The notes under the pieces are model-generated. The model saw nothing but the letters and a program-made list of their open reading frames with translations. It had not been told where the DNA came from and made no database searches. Source: Pseudohongiella sp. (GTDB lineage Bacteria; Pseudomonadota; Gammaproteobacteria; Pseudomonadales; Pseudohongiellaceae). From it: 17,782 bases of DNA. Numbering within the stretch: position 1 is the stretch's first letter; every line of letters starts with the position of its first letter. Position numbers and translations under genes: made by a program. Positions 1 through 8,031 of the stretch are shown here, in pieces. The stretch lies in assembly GCA_030652635.1 (NCBI GenBank), contig JAUSPW010000698.1:1-17782 (forward strand), written 5' to 3'.

Positions 1-368
1 ATGTTGTAAGGCAGGTTGCCAATAACCCGGATACTGCGTGGCTTTTGTGTCAGCGTTTTCAGGTCGAACTTAAGGACGTCACCTAGGTGCAGGGTGAAGC
101 GCTCACAGTCCGCAAAGTGGTTTTGCAGCCAGGCGGCAAGGTCTCGATCGAGTTCAACCACATCCAGCTTTGCGCCGCTGTTGACCAAAGGAATGGTCAG
201 CGCGCCTTGCCCTGGCCCGATTTCCAGCAAGTGCTGATCTGGCTGTGGGCCAATGGCTTGCACAATTTTGCGGATGACATGAGCGTCATGCAGAAAATTC
301 TGACCAAAGCGTTTGCGGGCCTGGTGATCGGGTTGGGTAATCGGGTGTTGGCTGTTGTACTGACTCAC
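1..368 (-). CDS. rsmA: 16S rRNA dimethyladenosine transferase RsmA (KsgA), 5' part
   Basis: Only the first 122 codons are present; the gene runs off the left edge. The family uses S-adenosylmethionine to dimethylate two adjacent adenines near the 3' end of 16S rRNA (A1518/A1519 in E. coli) late in small-subunit assembly. Visible motifs: ARKRFGQNFLHD (residues 17-28), the hallmark RsmA N-terminus; the SAM-binding loop EIGPGQG (49-55); the acidic ribose contact VELDR (71-75); and the catalytic NLPYN (118-122), which ends exactly at the window edge. The start is a GTG at 368-366 giving MSQYNSQH. A GGAG lies 6 bases upstream, and the GTG overlaps the pdxA TGA stop as GTGA, which points to translational coupling. 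The neighbours pdxA, surA and lptD give the classical operon. Identification is very secure. Confidence 0.97.
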   Translation of the reverse strand, partial: MSQYNSQHPITQPDHQARKRFGQNFLHDAHVIRKIVQAIGPQPDQHLLEIGPGQGALTIPLVNSGAKLDVVELDRDLAAWLQNHFADCERFTLHLGDVLKFDLKTLTQKPRSIRVIGNLPYN

Positions 369-1393
369 GTACCGCTCCGCGACAACTGACTGGCTGCCTT
401 CAGTTGTGCCTGAATCATCTGGCAGGCGGTTTCGATGGCATTGCGTAAACTGCCTGTGTCGGCTGTGCCCGTGCCAGCAAGATCCAGCGCAGTGCCGTGA
501 TCCACCGAGGTACGGATGATAGGCAGGCCCAGTGTGATATTGCTGGCACGGCCAAAACCTTTGTATTTGAGAACCGGCAAGCCCTGATCGTGGTACATGG
601 CCAGCACAGCATCAGCTTTGCTCAGGTACTTATCCGTAAACAAGGTGTCGGCGGGCAGCGGGCCCTGCAGGTGCAGGCCTTGATCACGCAACTTATCCAG
701 AACCGGGGTGATGATGTCGATTTCCTCACGCCCAAGATGGCCACCCTCACCTGCATGTGGATTGAGACCACACACCAGAATATAAGGGTTTTCCAGACCA
801 AACTTGCTGCACAGATCATCATTGAGAATGTTCAGCACGCTGATTAACAAGGGGGCGGTGATGGCGGCCGCGACGTCTTTTAAGGGCAGATGCGTGGTTG
901 CCAGTGCCACCCGCAAACCTTCAGTGGCCAGCATCATTACAGTCTGTTCAACGTCGCACTGTTGCGCAAGAAACTCGGTGTGCCCGGAAAAAGCGATGCC
1001 GGCGTCATTGATGATGCCCTTGTGGACGGGTGCCGTCACCATGGCATCAACCTGTTTGTCCTGGCATAACTGACAGGCTATGCGCAGAGTTTCCAGGATA
1101 TACGCGGCGTTGGCCGCATTAAGCGCACCCGCTTCACATGGCACCTTGAGTGCTACTGGCAGAACATATAACTCGCCCACACCTGAAAGGCGGGCGGACT
1201 CACCCGGTTGCCACTCTGTTAACCGTAAAGGCAGCCCAAGCAGGTCGGCGCGTGCTTGCAACAGGGCGGGGTCTGCGATGGCAATCAGGCTACAATCAGT
1301 TGGCAGGCGCGACGGCTCCTGAATCAATTGAATCAGCAGCTCAGGACCTATGCCGGCGGGTTCGCCGGGTGTAACAGCCAGTAGCATGGGCAT
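365..1393 (-). CDS. pdxA: 4-hydroxythreonine-4-phosphate dehydrogenase PdxA
   Basis: Cytoplasmic metal- and NAD-dependent enzyme that oxidises 4-phosphohydroxy-L-threonine in the DXP-dependent route to pyridoxal 5'-phosphate. The protein is about 342 residues from the ATG chosen here, against about 329 in E. coli. Motifs in order: TPGEPAGIGPE near the N-terminus, VHKGIINDAGI and GHTEF in the middle, then the three metal-binding histidines in THLPLKD (H168), CGLNPHAGEGG (H213) and MYHDQGLPVLKY (H268), and the late block RTSVDHGTALDLAG. The reading frame stays open to TTG codons at 1402 and 1399. ATG 1393 (MPMLLAV) or ATG 1387 (MLLAV) fits the family better, but neither has a convincing Shine-Dalgarno, so the start is uncertain by a few codons. 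The gene begins 9 bases after surA stops and overlaps rsmA by four bases. Confidence 0.97.
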   Translation of the reverse strand: MPMLLAVTPGEPAGIGPELLIQLIQEPSRLPTDCSLIAIADPALLQARADLLGLPLRLTEWQPGESARLSGVGELYVLPVALKVPCEAGALNAANAAYILETLRIACQLCQDKQVDAMVTAPVHKGIINDAGIAFSGHTEFLAQQCDVEQTVMMLATEGLRVALATTHLPLKDVAAAITAPLLISVLNILNDDLCSKFGLENPYILVCGLNPHAGEGGHLGREEIDIITPVLDKLRDQGLHLQGPLPADTLFTDKYLSKADAVLAMYHDQGLPVLKYKGFGRASNITLGLPIIRTSVDHGTALDLAGTGTADTGSLRNAIETACQMIQAQLKAASQLSRSGT

Positions 1394-1402
1394 AGTCAAC
1401 AA

Positions 1403-2734
1403 TCAGTTGATGTATTTGACGTAAGCTTCGTCCCTGATTTCCAGCATCCAGTTTTCAAGTTCGATATCAAATTTACGCTGGCGCAGGGCGTTTTGTGCCT
1501 GTTGTCGTCGATACTCACGGCTTAGATCCTGCTCACGCCGCCCGGTCACTTCGGCGACATGCCAGCCAAAGCTGGTACGGAACGGCTCGCTCAGTTCACC
1601 GGCTTCCATATTTCGGATCTGCTCTTCAAACTGCGGGGGCATGCCGCCGTCACTGACCCAGCCCAAATCACCACCGGCCACAACCGACATGGTGTCATCC
1701 GAAAACTGACGCGCCAGAATGCCAAATTCTTCACCATCAACAATACGCTGATGCACGGTTTCCGCCAGGCGTCGTGCCTGATCTTCGGTGCGAATCTCAG
1801 ATGGGGCAATCAGGATATGGCGTGCCTGAGTCTGTTTGACGAGGCGATTCGAGTCGCCGCGAACATCGGACAGGCGAATAATATGGAAACCGTTGGCACT
1901 GCGGATAGGTTCATTGATCTGCCCGACACGCATGGCCGGGACAATCTCCACAAACAAACTGGGCAGCTGATCCGCTTTACGCCAGCCAAGTTCGCCGCCA
2001 CTGACTTGAAATCCACGCGGCGGGTTGGCCACAGCGGCCTGCTGTGACTCCATGCGTACCTGCGCAAAATCAGCGCCATCGGCCAGTCGCTGGTACATGT
2101 CGCGCGCAAAGGCTTCTTTTGCAGAGCGTACAGCAGGTGAATCGGACTCGGGCACTGGTATCAGAATCTGGTCAACCAGATAATCTGGGGCCATCGCGAT
2201 ACGGCCTGCTTCAGAGCTCAGGTAGTTATCAATTTCCTGGTCGGTGATGGTGATACGACGATTCACCATGCCACGCTGTACCTCGTTGACCGCCAGTTCT
2301 TTGCGGATGCGCTCGCGAGTCTGTGTATAGACGCCTTGCGCCTGCAGGGCGCTGACGTACTGGTCAAAGCTCATATTGCTGGATTGGGCAAGGTCAGCGA
2401 TAACGCGATTGAGTGTGTCGTCGTCAAAACGAATACCGACCCGCTCAGCCAGTTGCAGCTGCAGATTTTCAATAATCAGACTTTCCATCACTTGTTCGCG
2501 CAAGGCATCCGGTGGTGGCAGCGCCATACTCATCTGTGCGGCGCGCGCCTGCACTTCAACAACGCGCTCTTCGTACTCGCTTAGAAGCACAACACCGTCG
2601 TCAACGACGGCAATAATTTTGTCCAGCAGCTGTGGCTGTGCATTGGCGCTACCAGCTAGCATCAACATGGCGGCCAGACTGCTAAGGCCAATATGTCTGC
2701 CTTGCGTCAGAAAATGCCGAAAATTGTTAGTCAT
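1403..2734 (-). CDS. surA: periplasmic chaperone / peptidyl-prolyl isomerase SurA
   Basis: SurA escorts unfolded outer-membrane proteins, LptD among them, across the periplasm to the BAM complex. The 443-residue product has a signal peptide (hydrophobic stretch about residues 16-30, probable cleavage after SANA at 32), an N-terminal chaperone domain starting LLDKIIAVVDDGVVL, and two parvulin domains at roughly 185-290 and 300-400. The second parvulin carries QARHILI, a FSDD segment, GGDLGW and FGWHVAEV. A C-terminal helix (about 405-443) completes the chaperone core. The start is ATG 2734, preceded by AAGGAG ten bases upstream; the frame is open 20 codons further, but that stretch lies inside lptD and would bury the signal peptide. 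The ATG overlaps the lptD stop within ATGACTAA, so translation is likely coupled to lptD. Confidence 0.97.
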   Translation of the reverse strand: MTNNFRHFLTQGRHIGLSSLAAMLMLAGSANAQPQLLDKIIAVVDDGVVLLSEYEERVVEVQARAAQMSMALPPPDALREQVMESLIIENLQLQLAERVGIRFDDDTLNRVIADLAQSSNMSFDQYVSALQAQGVYTQTRERIRKELAVNEVQRGMVNRRITITDQEIDNYLSSEAGRIAMAPDYLVDQILIPVPESDSPAVRSAKEAFARDMYQRLADGADFAQVRMESQQAAVANPPRGFQVSGGELGWRKADQLPSLFVEIVPAMRVGQINEPIRSANGFHIIRLSDVRGDSNRLVKQTQARHILIAPSEIRTEDQARRLAETVHQRIVDGEEFGILARQFSDDTMSVVAGGDLGWVSDGGMPPQFEEQIRNMEAGELSEPFRTSFGWHVAEVTGRREQDLSREYRRQQAQNALRQRKFDIELENWMLEIRDEAYVKYIN

Positions 2735-5234
2735 TGCTGTCTTGCTCCTTGAATCCGGGGATGCTGTTGCTAAGCAGGCTGTCGAGACCGCCACCGGCGA
2801 GGTCGCCCAAGCCGTGCAGGGAAAGCTGGAAAAAGATGCCCCGGTTCTGTCTGGTGTTCAGTTCATTAAATTCGTAGTCGTTGACCCAGTCGCGGGCGAT
2901 CAGGCGCACGGTTGCGCAGCAGTTACTGTATTCGACACCTGCAAAGGTTTCAAGGTTCCTGCTATTACTGTGGTCATAGTTCCAACGACCCAGCATGCGC
3001 CAACTTTCGTTCAGCGGCCAGACCGCCGACATGTCAGTTTGTTTGATGCGTGGGTCAAGCAAAGGCGGTGCATCCAGAAAAACGTCGGTTTTTTCCCGAT
3101 AGCGGAACGCCAGATTAAACAGGCGGTCTTGATCGCCGCGTAACTGTACCGCAATGCTGCCCTGGTCGATGTTGTTGTTTTCCTGATCCCATTGCAGGTC
3201 GGTCATCAGCTGCCAGCGCTCATGCGGGCGATAACTGGCTTCCATGATCAATGCTGAGCGGTCAGTGTCCAGTGGTTGCAGCGTCAGCCATTTTTGCAGC
3301 GGGCTGTCCAATGAGACTTTGCGGTCTTTAAAGTGGAAAATCTGGCCAACGCTGATACGTGCGCGTTCCTGACCATCAATGGTCAGCAAGCGGCTGGTCA
3401 CCGCAGCGCTGATCTGGTTGGCGTCACCCACCCGGTCGCCACCGCTGAAGCGATTGTCGCGGAACAGCTGGTTAAAGTTCATGTGCAGCTGCGCGCTGTC
3501 AAAATTTGGCAGCAAGTGTTGCTCTTTCTGTTCGCTGAACAGGTAATAAAGTCGGGGTTCCAGTGTTTGAGTGGCGGACAGCCCTGCGACGGTCACTGGG
3601 CGATCAAAAATCAAACCACTATCAAGGCTGAACACCGAGACGCCGCGCTCGGGATTGCCGGCGGTATTGGCGGCCTGTTGATCCAGCTGCCAGCTAGCGT
3701 AACGATAACGCGCGGCCGGAATAAAAAAGTACCCCGCCCCGCGCAATGGCAAACTCAGCCACGGTTCCGCGCTGACTCTGGAGCCGGTGACCAGAGCGCC
3801 ATTGGAAATCTGCTGTGCGGATAACAGTGATCGATCCAGCGAGCGATCAAAGCGCACATGTGAGCCATCTACGCCGTAACGCAGTGGGCCCAGGCTGTCG
3901 CCCTGGCGGCTGAGTTTGACTTCGGGCAGTCGATCAAAGGGTTTGTTAACGTCAATGGATGCCAAGTAAGGGTCCAGCAGCTGAATGCTTTGTACGCGTG
4001 CTTCGGCATGCCAAGCGGCATCCTGCCAAGACATGACCGCTTCTTTGTTGAGATGGGTGCGGCTTTCTAGGTCAAGATTACGAGTGCCCAGATCCCTGAA
4101 ATAGTTGGCATCACTGACAGCATTCAAATCGACAAACGTGCGCCAGTTCTGCCAGGGTTGCCCTTCATGACTGAAGCCAGCAAACCAGCGCCGCGATTGT
4201 GGCGTGGCGTTGCTGCTGAGGCTGGCGCGAGTGGCATCGTAGGTTTTGTCGTCAGGCAACAGCGCAGCGGTGACGGTATTCATCGACCAATCGGCCAGGT
4301 ACCTGAATTCGGCATTCAGCATAAGACCACGCTCGGTCATCACGCGTGGTGTCAGCGTGGCATCGTAATGCGGCGCGAGATTGAAGTAATAAGGCACGGC
4401 AATATCGAGACCATTGTCGCGACTGTTGCTGATACTGGGCGGCAAAATGCCCGATACCCGCTGGTCACCAATCGGGAACTGCAAGGTATAGGGGTAGTAG
4501 AACACGGGCACATCGCGAAGACGCAGCGTCAATTCGCGGGCGTAGCCAACGCCGTTGGCGTTGTCCAGCATCAGACTGCTGGCTTGCACCATCCAGAACG
4601 GATCCATGGGTTCGCAGCGGCTGAAAGCGCCGTTGTCCATGGTCATCATACCGCTGTCGCTGTTGTAACTCAGCCGTTCTGCTGTCCCGTGAATCTGGGT
4701 ATCGTGAATCACATAGGAGGCCTGACTGATGGTGTTATCACCCGCATTCTGGTCAAGCACGGCGCCTTCGCCTGTGACAAGAAATCCCGGCTCGCGGAAT
4801 ACCACATCGCCTTGCAGCGTCAGGATATTGGTTTCTTCGTTCAGGTGCAGTCCGTCGCTTGCCAACAGGGTGCGGTAACCCTGACGAACACTGACATCAC
4901 CTTCCACATACAGCTGAGCGGGTTCGGGTTGGTTGACGCGCGCAGTGGTTTCAATTTCGGTGGGGGCGCTGTCGGGATCAAGATCAGCATTGTCACCGCT
5001 GATCTCCGGCTCCACAAACATGCCACAGCAAGCCGGGTTGACGCGGGCCGCTTGTTCAGCGCTCATGTTTTCGCGTGTTGCCCAGTCTTGCATGATGCCG
5101 GCCGGTGACTGTGGCGCTGGATTGTCTGCACCCGGAACCTGGGCAGCTGCTTCGCCATGTATTCCGGACAGTACCAGCACAGGCAGCATCCATCCTGTTG
5201 TCAAAAGGCTGGTTTTTATTTTTCTGTCAGACAT
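2727..5234 (-). CDS. lptD: LPS-assembly outer-membrane protein LptD (Imp/OstA)
   Basis: LptD is the outer-membrane beta-barrel that, with lipoprotein LptE, places lipopolysaccharide in the outer leaflet. From ATG 5234 the product is 835 residues (784 in E. coli, longer in Pseudomonas). It has a signal peptide (MSDRKIK charged start, hydrophobic core, cleavage near GEAAA|Q at about 32). A periplasmic beta-jellyroll of OstA type follows, with repeating segments such as YVEGDVSVRQGYRTLLASD and LQGDVVFREPGFLV, and then a long barrel domain from about residue 250. The cysteines for the paired disulfides are present: C69/C70 (NPACCG), C207 (SRCEPMDPFW) and adjacent C772/C773 (NSCC-type segment YSNCCATVRL). 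The start was chosen for the signal peptide; its ribosome site is weak, and the frame extends upstream to ATG 5321. It is first gene of the leftward operon and diverges from amgK. Confidence 0.96.
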   Translation of the reverse strand: MSDRKIKTSLLTTGWMLPVLVLSGIHGEAAAQVPGADNPAPQSPAGIMQDWATRENMSAEQAARVNPACCGMFVEPEISGDNADLDPDSAPTEIETTARVNQPEPAQLYVEGDVSVRQGYRTLLASDGLHLNEETNILTLQGDVVFREPGFLVTGEGAVLDQNAGDNTISQASYVIHDTQIHGTAERLSYNSDSGMMTMDNGAFSRCEPMDPFWMVQASSLMLDNANGVGYARELTLRLRDVPVFYYPYTLQFPIGDQRVSGILPPSISNSRDNGLDIAVPYYFNLAPHYDATLTPRVMTERGLMLNAEFRYLADWSMNTVTAALLPDDKTYDATRASLSSNATPQSRRWFAGFSHEGQPWQNWRTFVDLNAVSDANYFRDLGTRNLDLESRTHLNKEAVMSWQDAAWHAEARVQSIQLLDPYLASIDVNKPFDRLPEVKLSRQGDSLGPLRYGVDGSHVRFDRSLDRSLLSAQQISNGALVTGSRVSAEPWLSLPLRGAGYFFIPAARYRYASWQLDQQAANTAGNPERGVSVFSLDSGLIFDRPVTVAGLSATQTLEPRLYYLFSEQKEQHLLPNFDSAQLHMNFNQLFRDNRFSGGDRVGDANQISAAVTSRLLTIDGQERARISVGQIFHFKDRKVSLDSPLQKWLTLQPLDTDRSALIMEASYRPHERWQLMTDLQWDQENNNIDQGSIAVQLRGDQDRLFNLAFRYREKTDVFLDAPPLLDPRIKQTDMSAVWPLNESWRMLGRWNYDHSNSRNLETFAGVEYSNCCATVRLIARDWVNDYEFNELNTRQNRGIFFQLSLHGLGDLAGGGLDSLLSNSIPGFKEQDSND
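2740..2750 (-). promoter_or_regulatory. surA ribosome binding site inside the lptD 3' end
   Basis: AAGGAG at 2750-2745 lies ten bases upstream of ATG 2734, within the last codons of lptD. It decides the surA start over the upstream in-frame codon at 2794 and allows ribosomes finishing lptD to reinitiate. Confidence 0.75.
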
Positions 5235-5387
5235 GGTTGCGGGCGATCCAGTCGGCAATAGAGAATGGTGAGCATCAGATGTTGCTGCCTGTTGCCCTGA
5301 ATTGTAAGTCTGGGGCGACATTGGCCAGCGCAGGCATGATAATTCATCGACCTTTCATTAGAAAGCAATGGCGGAGCAGATTCAACA

Positions 5388-6602
5388 ATGACCCAGCAAC
5401 AAGCATTCACGTGCGCTGATTCCGGCGAGCCTGAAGATATCCGTCATCAGCAGGTTCAACACTGGGCGCGAGGTGAGCTGCAACAATTGTTGGGATCTGA
5501 TCCTGGCCCGATACACGCGGATGCGCTGGGCGGGGATGCCAGTTTCCGACGCTATTTTCGTTATCACTCGCCAAGCGAACTGCCGCTGGCCGGGTTTGAT
5601 GGTTTAAAAACCAGTTTGATGTTGGTGGATGCGCCACCTGCTCGTGAAAATAACCCGGCATTTTTATTGACCGCCACCGAGTTTCGCGCAGCAGGTTTAA
5701 AAACACCCACCATTCTGGCCTATGACCTTGAGCAAGGTTTTATGTTGCTGGAGGACTTTGGGGATCAACTGTATCTGCCGTGCCTGCAGGCTGCGCAAGG
5801 TGATGATGAAGAGGATGTCAGCGATATCGCGCGCGTCGATGTGCTTTACACACAGGCCATGGCCGCGCTGCTGACACTGCAAAGTGATCGCAGTGCATCG
5901 CAACTGCCCGCCTATGATCAGGCCCGACTGCACACCGAGCTCTGTCTGTTTGATGAGTGGTTCTGTGGTCGTATGTTGGGCATCGCGCTGGATTCAGACG
6001 AGAAAAAACTGCTGGCGCAGACCTGGCGCTTTCTCGAACAGACCGCTCAGAATCAAGTGCAAGTGCGCGTCCATCGCGATTACCACTCGCGCAATCTGAT
6101 GGTGCGACAGCAGCCCGATGGCTCGCATCCCGAAAATCAACCGCCTGGCATCATCGACTTTCAGGATGCTGTTATTGGGCCGGTGACCTACGATCTGGTG
6201 TCCTTGCTCCGCGACTGTTACATCGTTTGGCCCGCGGAACAGGTGAATCGATGGTTGCGCGACTACTATAACGAGGCGCGTGCACGTGACATTTTGCCGG
6301 CCTCTTTGAGTTTTGAAGCCTTTCAGCGTGATTTTGATCTGATGGGAATACAGCGTCATATCAAAGTGCTAGGCATTTTCTGTCGGCTGGCGCTGCGTGA
6401 CAATAAACCGCGATACCTGCTGGATCTGCCAGTGGTGATGGATTACGTGGTGACTGTGGGTGAGCGCCATCCTGAACTAAAAGCATTTATCAGCTGGTTC
6501 CGTCGTGGGCCGATGATCGATATGTATGTCGTGTTAACAGCATCAGGTCCTATGGTGTCGGCGTCTGAGTTATCCGCTCAGTTCGAAAACAGTCAGTTAT
6601 GA
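5388..6602 (+). CDS. amgK: anomeric N-acetylmuramate/N-acetylglucosamine kinase AmgK
   Basis: AmgK phosphorylates MurNAc (and GlcNAc) at the anomeric carbon. It is the first committed step of the Pseudomonas-type peptidoglycan recycling route that bypasses de novo UDP-MurNAc synthesis, the step blocked by fosfomycin. The fold is aminoglycoside-phosphotransferase-like: GGDASFRRYFRY (48-59) near the N-terminus, LLEDFGD (120-126) in the hinge, the catalytic loop VHRDYHSRNLMV with D231 and N236, and the metal-binding IIDFQD with D257. At 404 residues it is longer than the roughly 340 I recall for Pseudomonas homologues, with extra sequence before the GGDASF block and about 30 residues after FISWFRR. 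The start is ATG 5388 with GGAG 11 bases upstream. It overlaps murU by four bases (ATGA), and this pairing next to lptD is what identifies the substrate; the fold alone would not. Confidence 0.92.
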   Translation: MTQQQAFTCADSGEPEDIRHQQVQHWARGELQQLLGSDPGPIHADALGGDASFRRYFRYHSPSELPLAGFDGLKTSLMLVDAPPARENNPAFLLTATEFRAAGLKTPTILAYDLEQGFMLLEDFGDQLYLPCLQAAQGDDEEDVSDIARVDVLYTQAMAALLTLQSDRSASQLPAYDQARLHTELCLFDEWFCGRMLGIALDSDEKKLLAQTWRFLEQTAQNQVQVRVHRDYHSRNLMVRQQPDGSHPENQPPGIIDFQDAVIGPVTYDLVSLLRDCYIVWPAEQVNRWLRDYYNEARARDILPASLSFEAFQRDFDLMGIQRHIKVLGIFCRLALRDNKPRYLLDLPVVMDYVVTVGERHPELKAFISWFRRGPMIDMYVVLTASGPMVSASELSAQFENSQL

Positions 6603-7294
6603 AAGTCATGATTCTGGCGGCTGGTCATGGCAAACGCATGCTGCCCTTGACAGAGCTGACACCAAAACCATTACTAAAAGCAGGTGATCACTGCCTGATC
6701 GAGTGGCAAATTCTTAAACTGGCCAAGGCAGGTCTGCGTGATCTGGTGATCAATCTGCATCATTTGGGTGAGCAAATTCCTGCGGCACTGGGTGACGGTT
6801 CGCAGTACGGCGTTCACATTCAATATTCCGTCGAGTCTGAGTTGCTGGAAACTGCAGGTGGCATCATCCAGGCTTTACCTCTGCTGGGGACACAGGCATT
6901 TGCTGTGGTGAATGGAGACGTCTGGACTGACTTTGACTTTTCACGCCTGAAAACCGTTGCAGCTGACCTTGATGCTGCGACCGACGCCAATCGAACGCTG
7001 GCGCATCTGGTGTTGGTGCCCAATGCGGCGCATCACCTGCGAGGCGATTTCTACCTGAGTGATAGCGCTCAGGTGTCCGACGACCGCGAGCCACGACTTA
7101 CCTTCAGCGGTATCAGCGTACTGCATCCATACTTGTTTACCGGCTTGTCGGTGCAACGTCTGCCCTTGTCGCCACTGTTGCGTCAGGCCATGTCACGCCA
7201 ACAGGTCACAGGCGAGTACTTCGCAGGCGACTGGCAGGATATCGGTTCACCCGAGCGGCTGAAGGCGTTAGAATGCCGGCTTCTTAATTCGTAG
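6599..7294 (+). CDS. murU: N-acetylmuramate-1-phosphate uridylyltransferase MurU
   Basis: MurU transfers UMP from UTP to MurNAc-alpha-1-phosphate, giving UDP-MurNAc for re-use in the cytoplasmic peptidoglycan pathway. It is a 231-residue sugar nucleotidyltransferase. The nucleotide-binding signature MILAAGHGKRMLPLT runs from residue 4, followed by TPKPLL (21-26), LETAGGI (83-89), the metal-binding NGDVWTDFDF (105-114), and late family blocks FSGISVLHP and FAGDWQDIGSPERL. It aligns closely with what I recall of the Pseudomonas putida enzyme, including the middle AHLVLVPN segment. ATG 6599 overlaps the amgK stop as ATGA, so the kinase and uridylyltransferase are probably made in step; rpe follows 14 bases later. 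Confidence 0.94.
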   Translation: MKVMILAAGHGKRMLPLTELTPKPLLKAGDHCLIEWQILKLAKAGLRDLVINLHHLGEQIPAALGDGSQYGVHIQYSVESELLETAGGIIQALPLLGTQAFAVVNGDVWTDFDFSRLKTVAADLDAATDANRTLAHLVLVPNAAHHLRGDFYLSDSAQVSDDREPRLTFSGISVLHPYLFTGLSVQRLPLSPLLRQAMSRQQVTGEYFAGDWQDIGSPERLKALECRLLNS

Positions 7295-7308
7295 CCGGCG
7301 ACCTTGCG

Positions 7309-8016
7309 ATGACTGATGTTCTGAAGACTGAATTGCTGCAAAAGGACTTTCTGATTGCCCCCTCTATTTTGTCAGCCGACTTTGCCCGATTGGGGCAAGA
7401 AGTCGATGCCGTGCTCGCCGCTGGTGCTGATGTGGTGCATTTTGATGTCATGGATAATCACTATGTGCCCAATCTGACCATTGGCCCCATGGTGTGCAAA
7501 GCGTTGCGGACTTATGGCATCAAAGCCCCGATTGATGTGCATTTAATGGTGCAACCGGTTGATCAGATGATCAGCGATTTTGCCAAAGCCGGTGCCAGCA
7601 TTATCAGTTTTCACCCGGAGGCGTCACAGCACGTTGATCGCTCTTTGCAGTTGATCCGTGATGCCGGTTGCAAAGCGGGCCTGGTGTTTAACCCGGCGAC
7701 CAGTCTGGATTGCCTGGAGTACCTGATGGATAAAATCGACCTGATTCTGATCATGTCGGTGAACCCGGGTTTTGGTGGTCAGAAGTTTATCCCGACGGCG
7801 CTCAAGAAATTGCAGCAGGCACGCCGCCTGATTGATTCCAGCGGTTTTAATATCCGTCTTGAAATTGATGGCGGTGTGACCACCGACAATATTGCAGACA
7901 TCGCGCGCGCTGGCGCTGACATGTTTGTGGCAGGGTCAGCCATTTTTAACAGTGACTCTTACGAAAAAGCCATCAGCACTATGCGCCAGCAACTGGCGCA
8001 GACTGTTGCTGTTTAA
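7309..8016 (+). CDS. rpe: ribulose-phosphate 3-epimerase
   Basis: Interconverts ribulose 5-phosphate and xylulose 5-phosphate in the pentose phosphate pathway; cytoplasmic TIM barrel. The product is 235 residues, close to the usual 220-230. Family blocks: IAPSILSADFARLG (residues 16-29), VVHFDVMDNHYVPN with H44 and D46, DVHLMV with H78, MSVNPGFGGQKFIP (149-162) and EIDGGVTTDN with D187. H44, D46, H78 and D187 are the expected metal and acid/base residues. ATG 7309 has no strong Shine-Dalgarno. The first 13 residues (MTDVLKTELLQKD) are a little longer than in many homologues, so a later start cannot be excluded. It lies between murU and trpE on one apparent transcript. Confidence 0.96.
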   Translation: MTDVLKTELLQKDFLIAPSILSADFARLGQEVDAVLAAGADVVHFDVMDNHYVPNLTIGPMVCKALRTYGIKAPIDVHLMVQPVDQMISDFAKAGASIISFHPEASQHVDRSLQLIRDAGCKAGLVFNPATSLDCLEYLMDKIDLILIMSVNPGFGGQKFIPTALKKLQQARRLIDSSGFNIRLEIDGGVTTDNIADIARAGADMFVAGSAIFNSDSYEKAISTMRQQLAQTVAV

Positions 8017-8025
8017 AAGGGAAGG
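8016..8025 (+). promoter_or_regulatory. strong ribosome binding site of trpE
   Basis: The purine run AAAAGGGAAGG ends six bases before ATG 8032. It is the best ribosome site of the amgK-murU-rpe-trpE set and overlaps the rpe stop region, supporting a start at 8032. Confidence 0.7.
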
Positions 8026-8031
8026 CCATCG

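Noticed and set aside
2376..3143. A 255-codon open frame on the plus strand across the surA/lptD junction
   Set aside because: It lies antisense to two confident genes and shows no recognisable motif.
4158..5108. A 316-codon open frame on the plus strand opposite lptD
   Set aside because: It is antisense to the clearly coding lptD frame, has no family motifs or ribosome site, and reads as low-structure composition.
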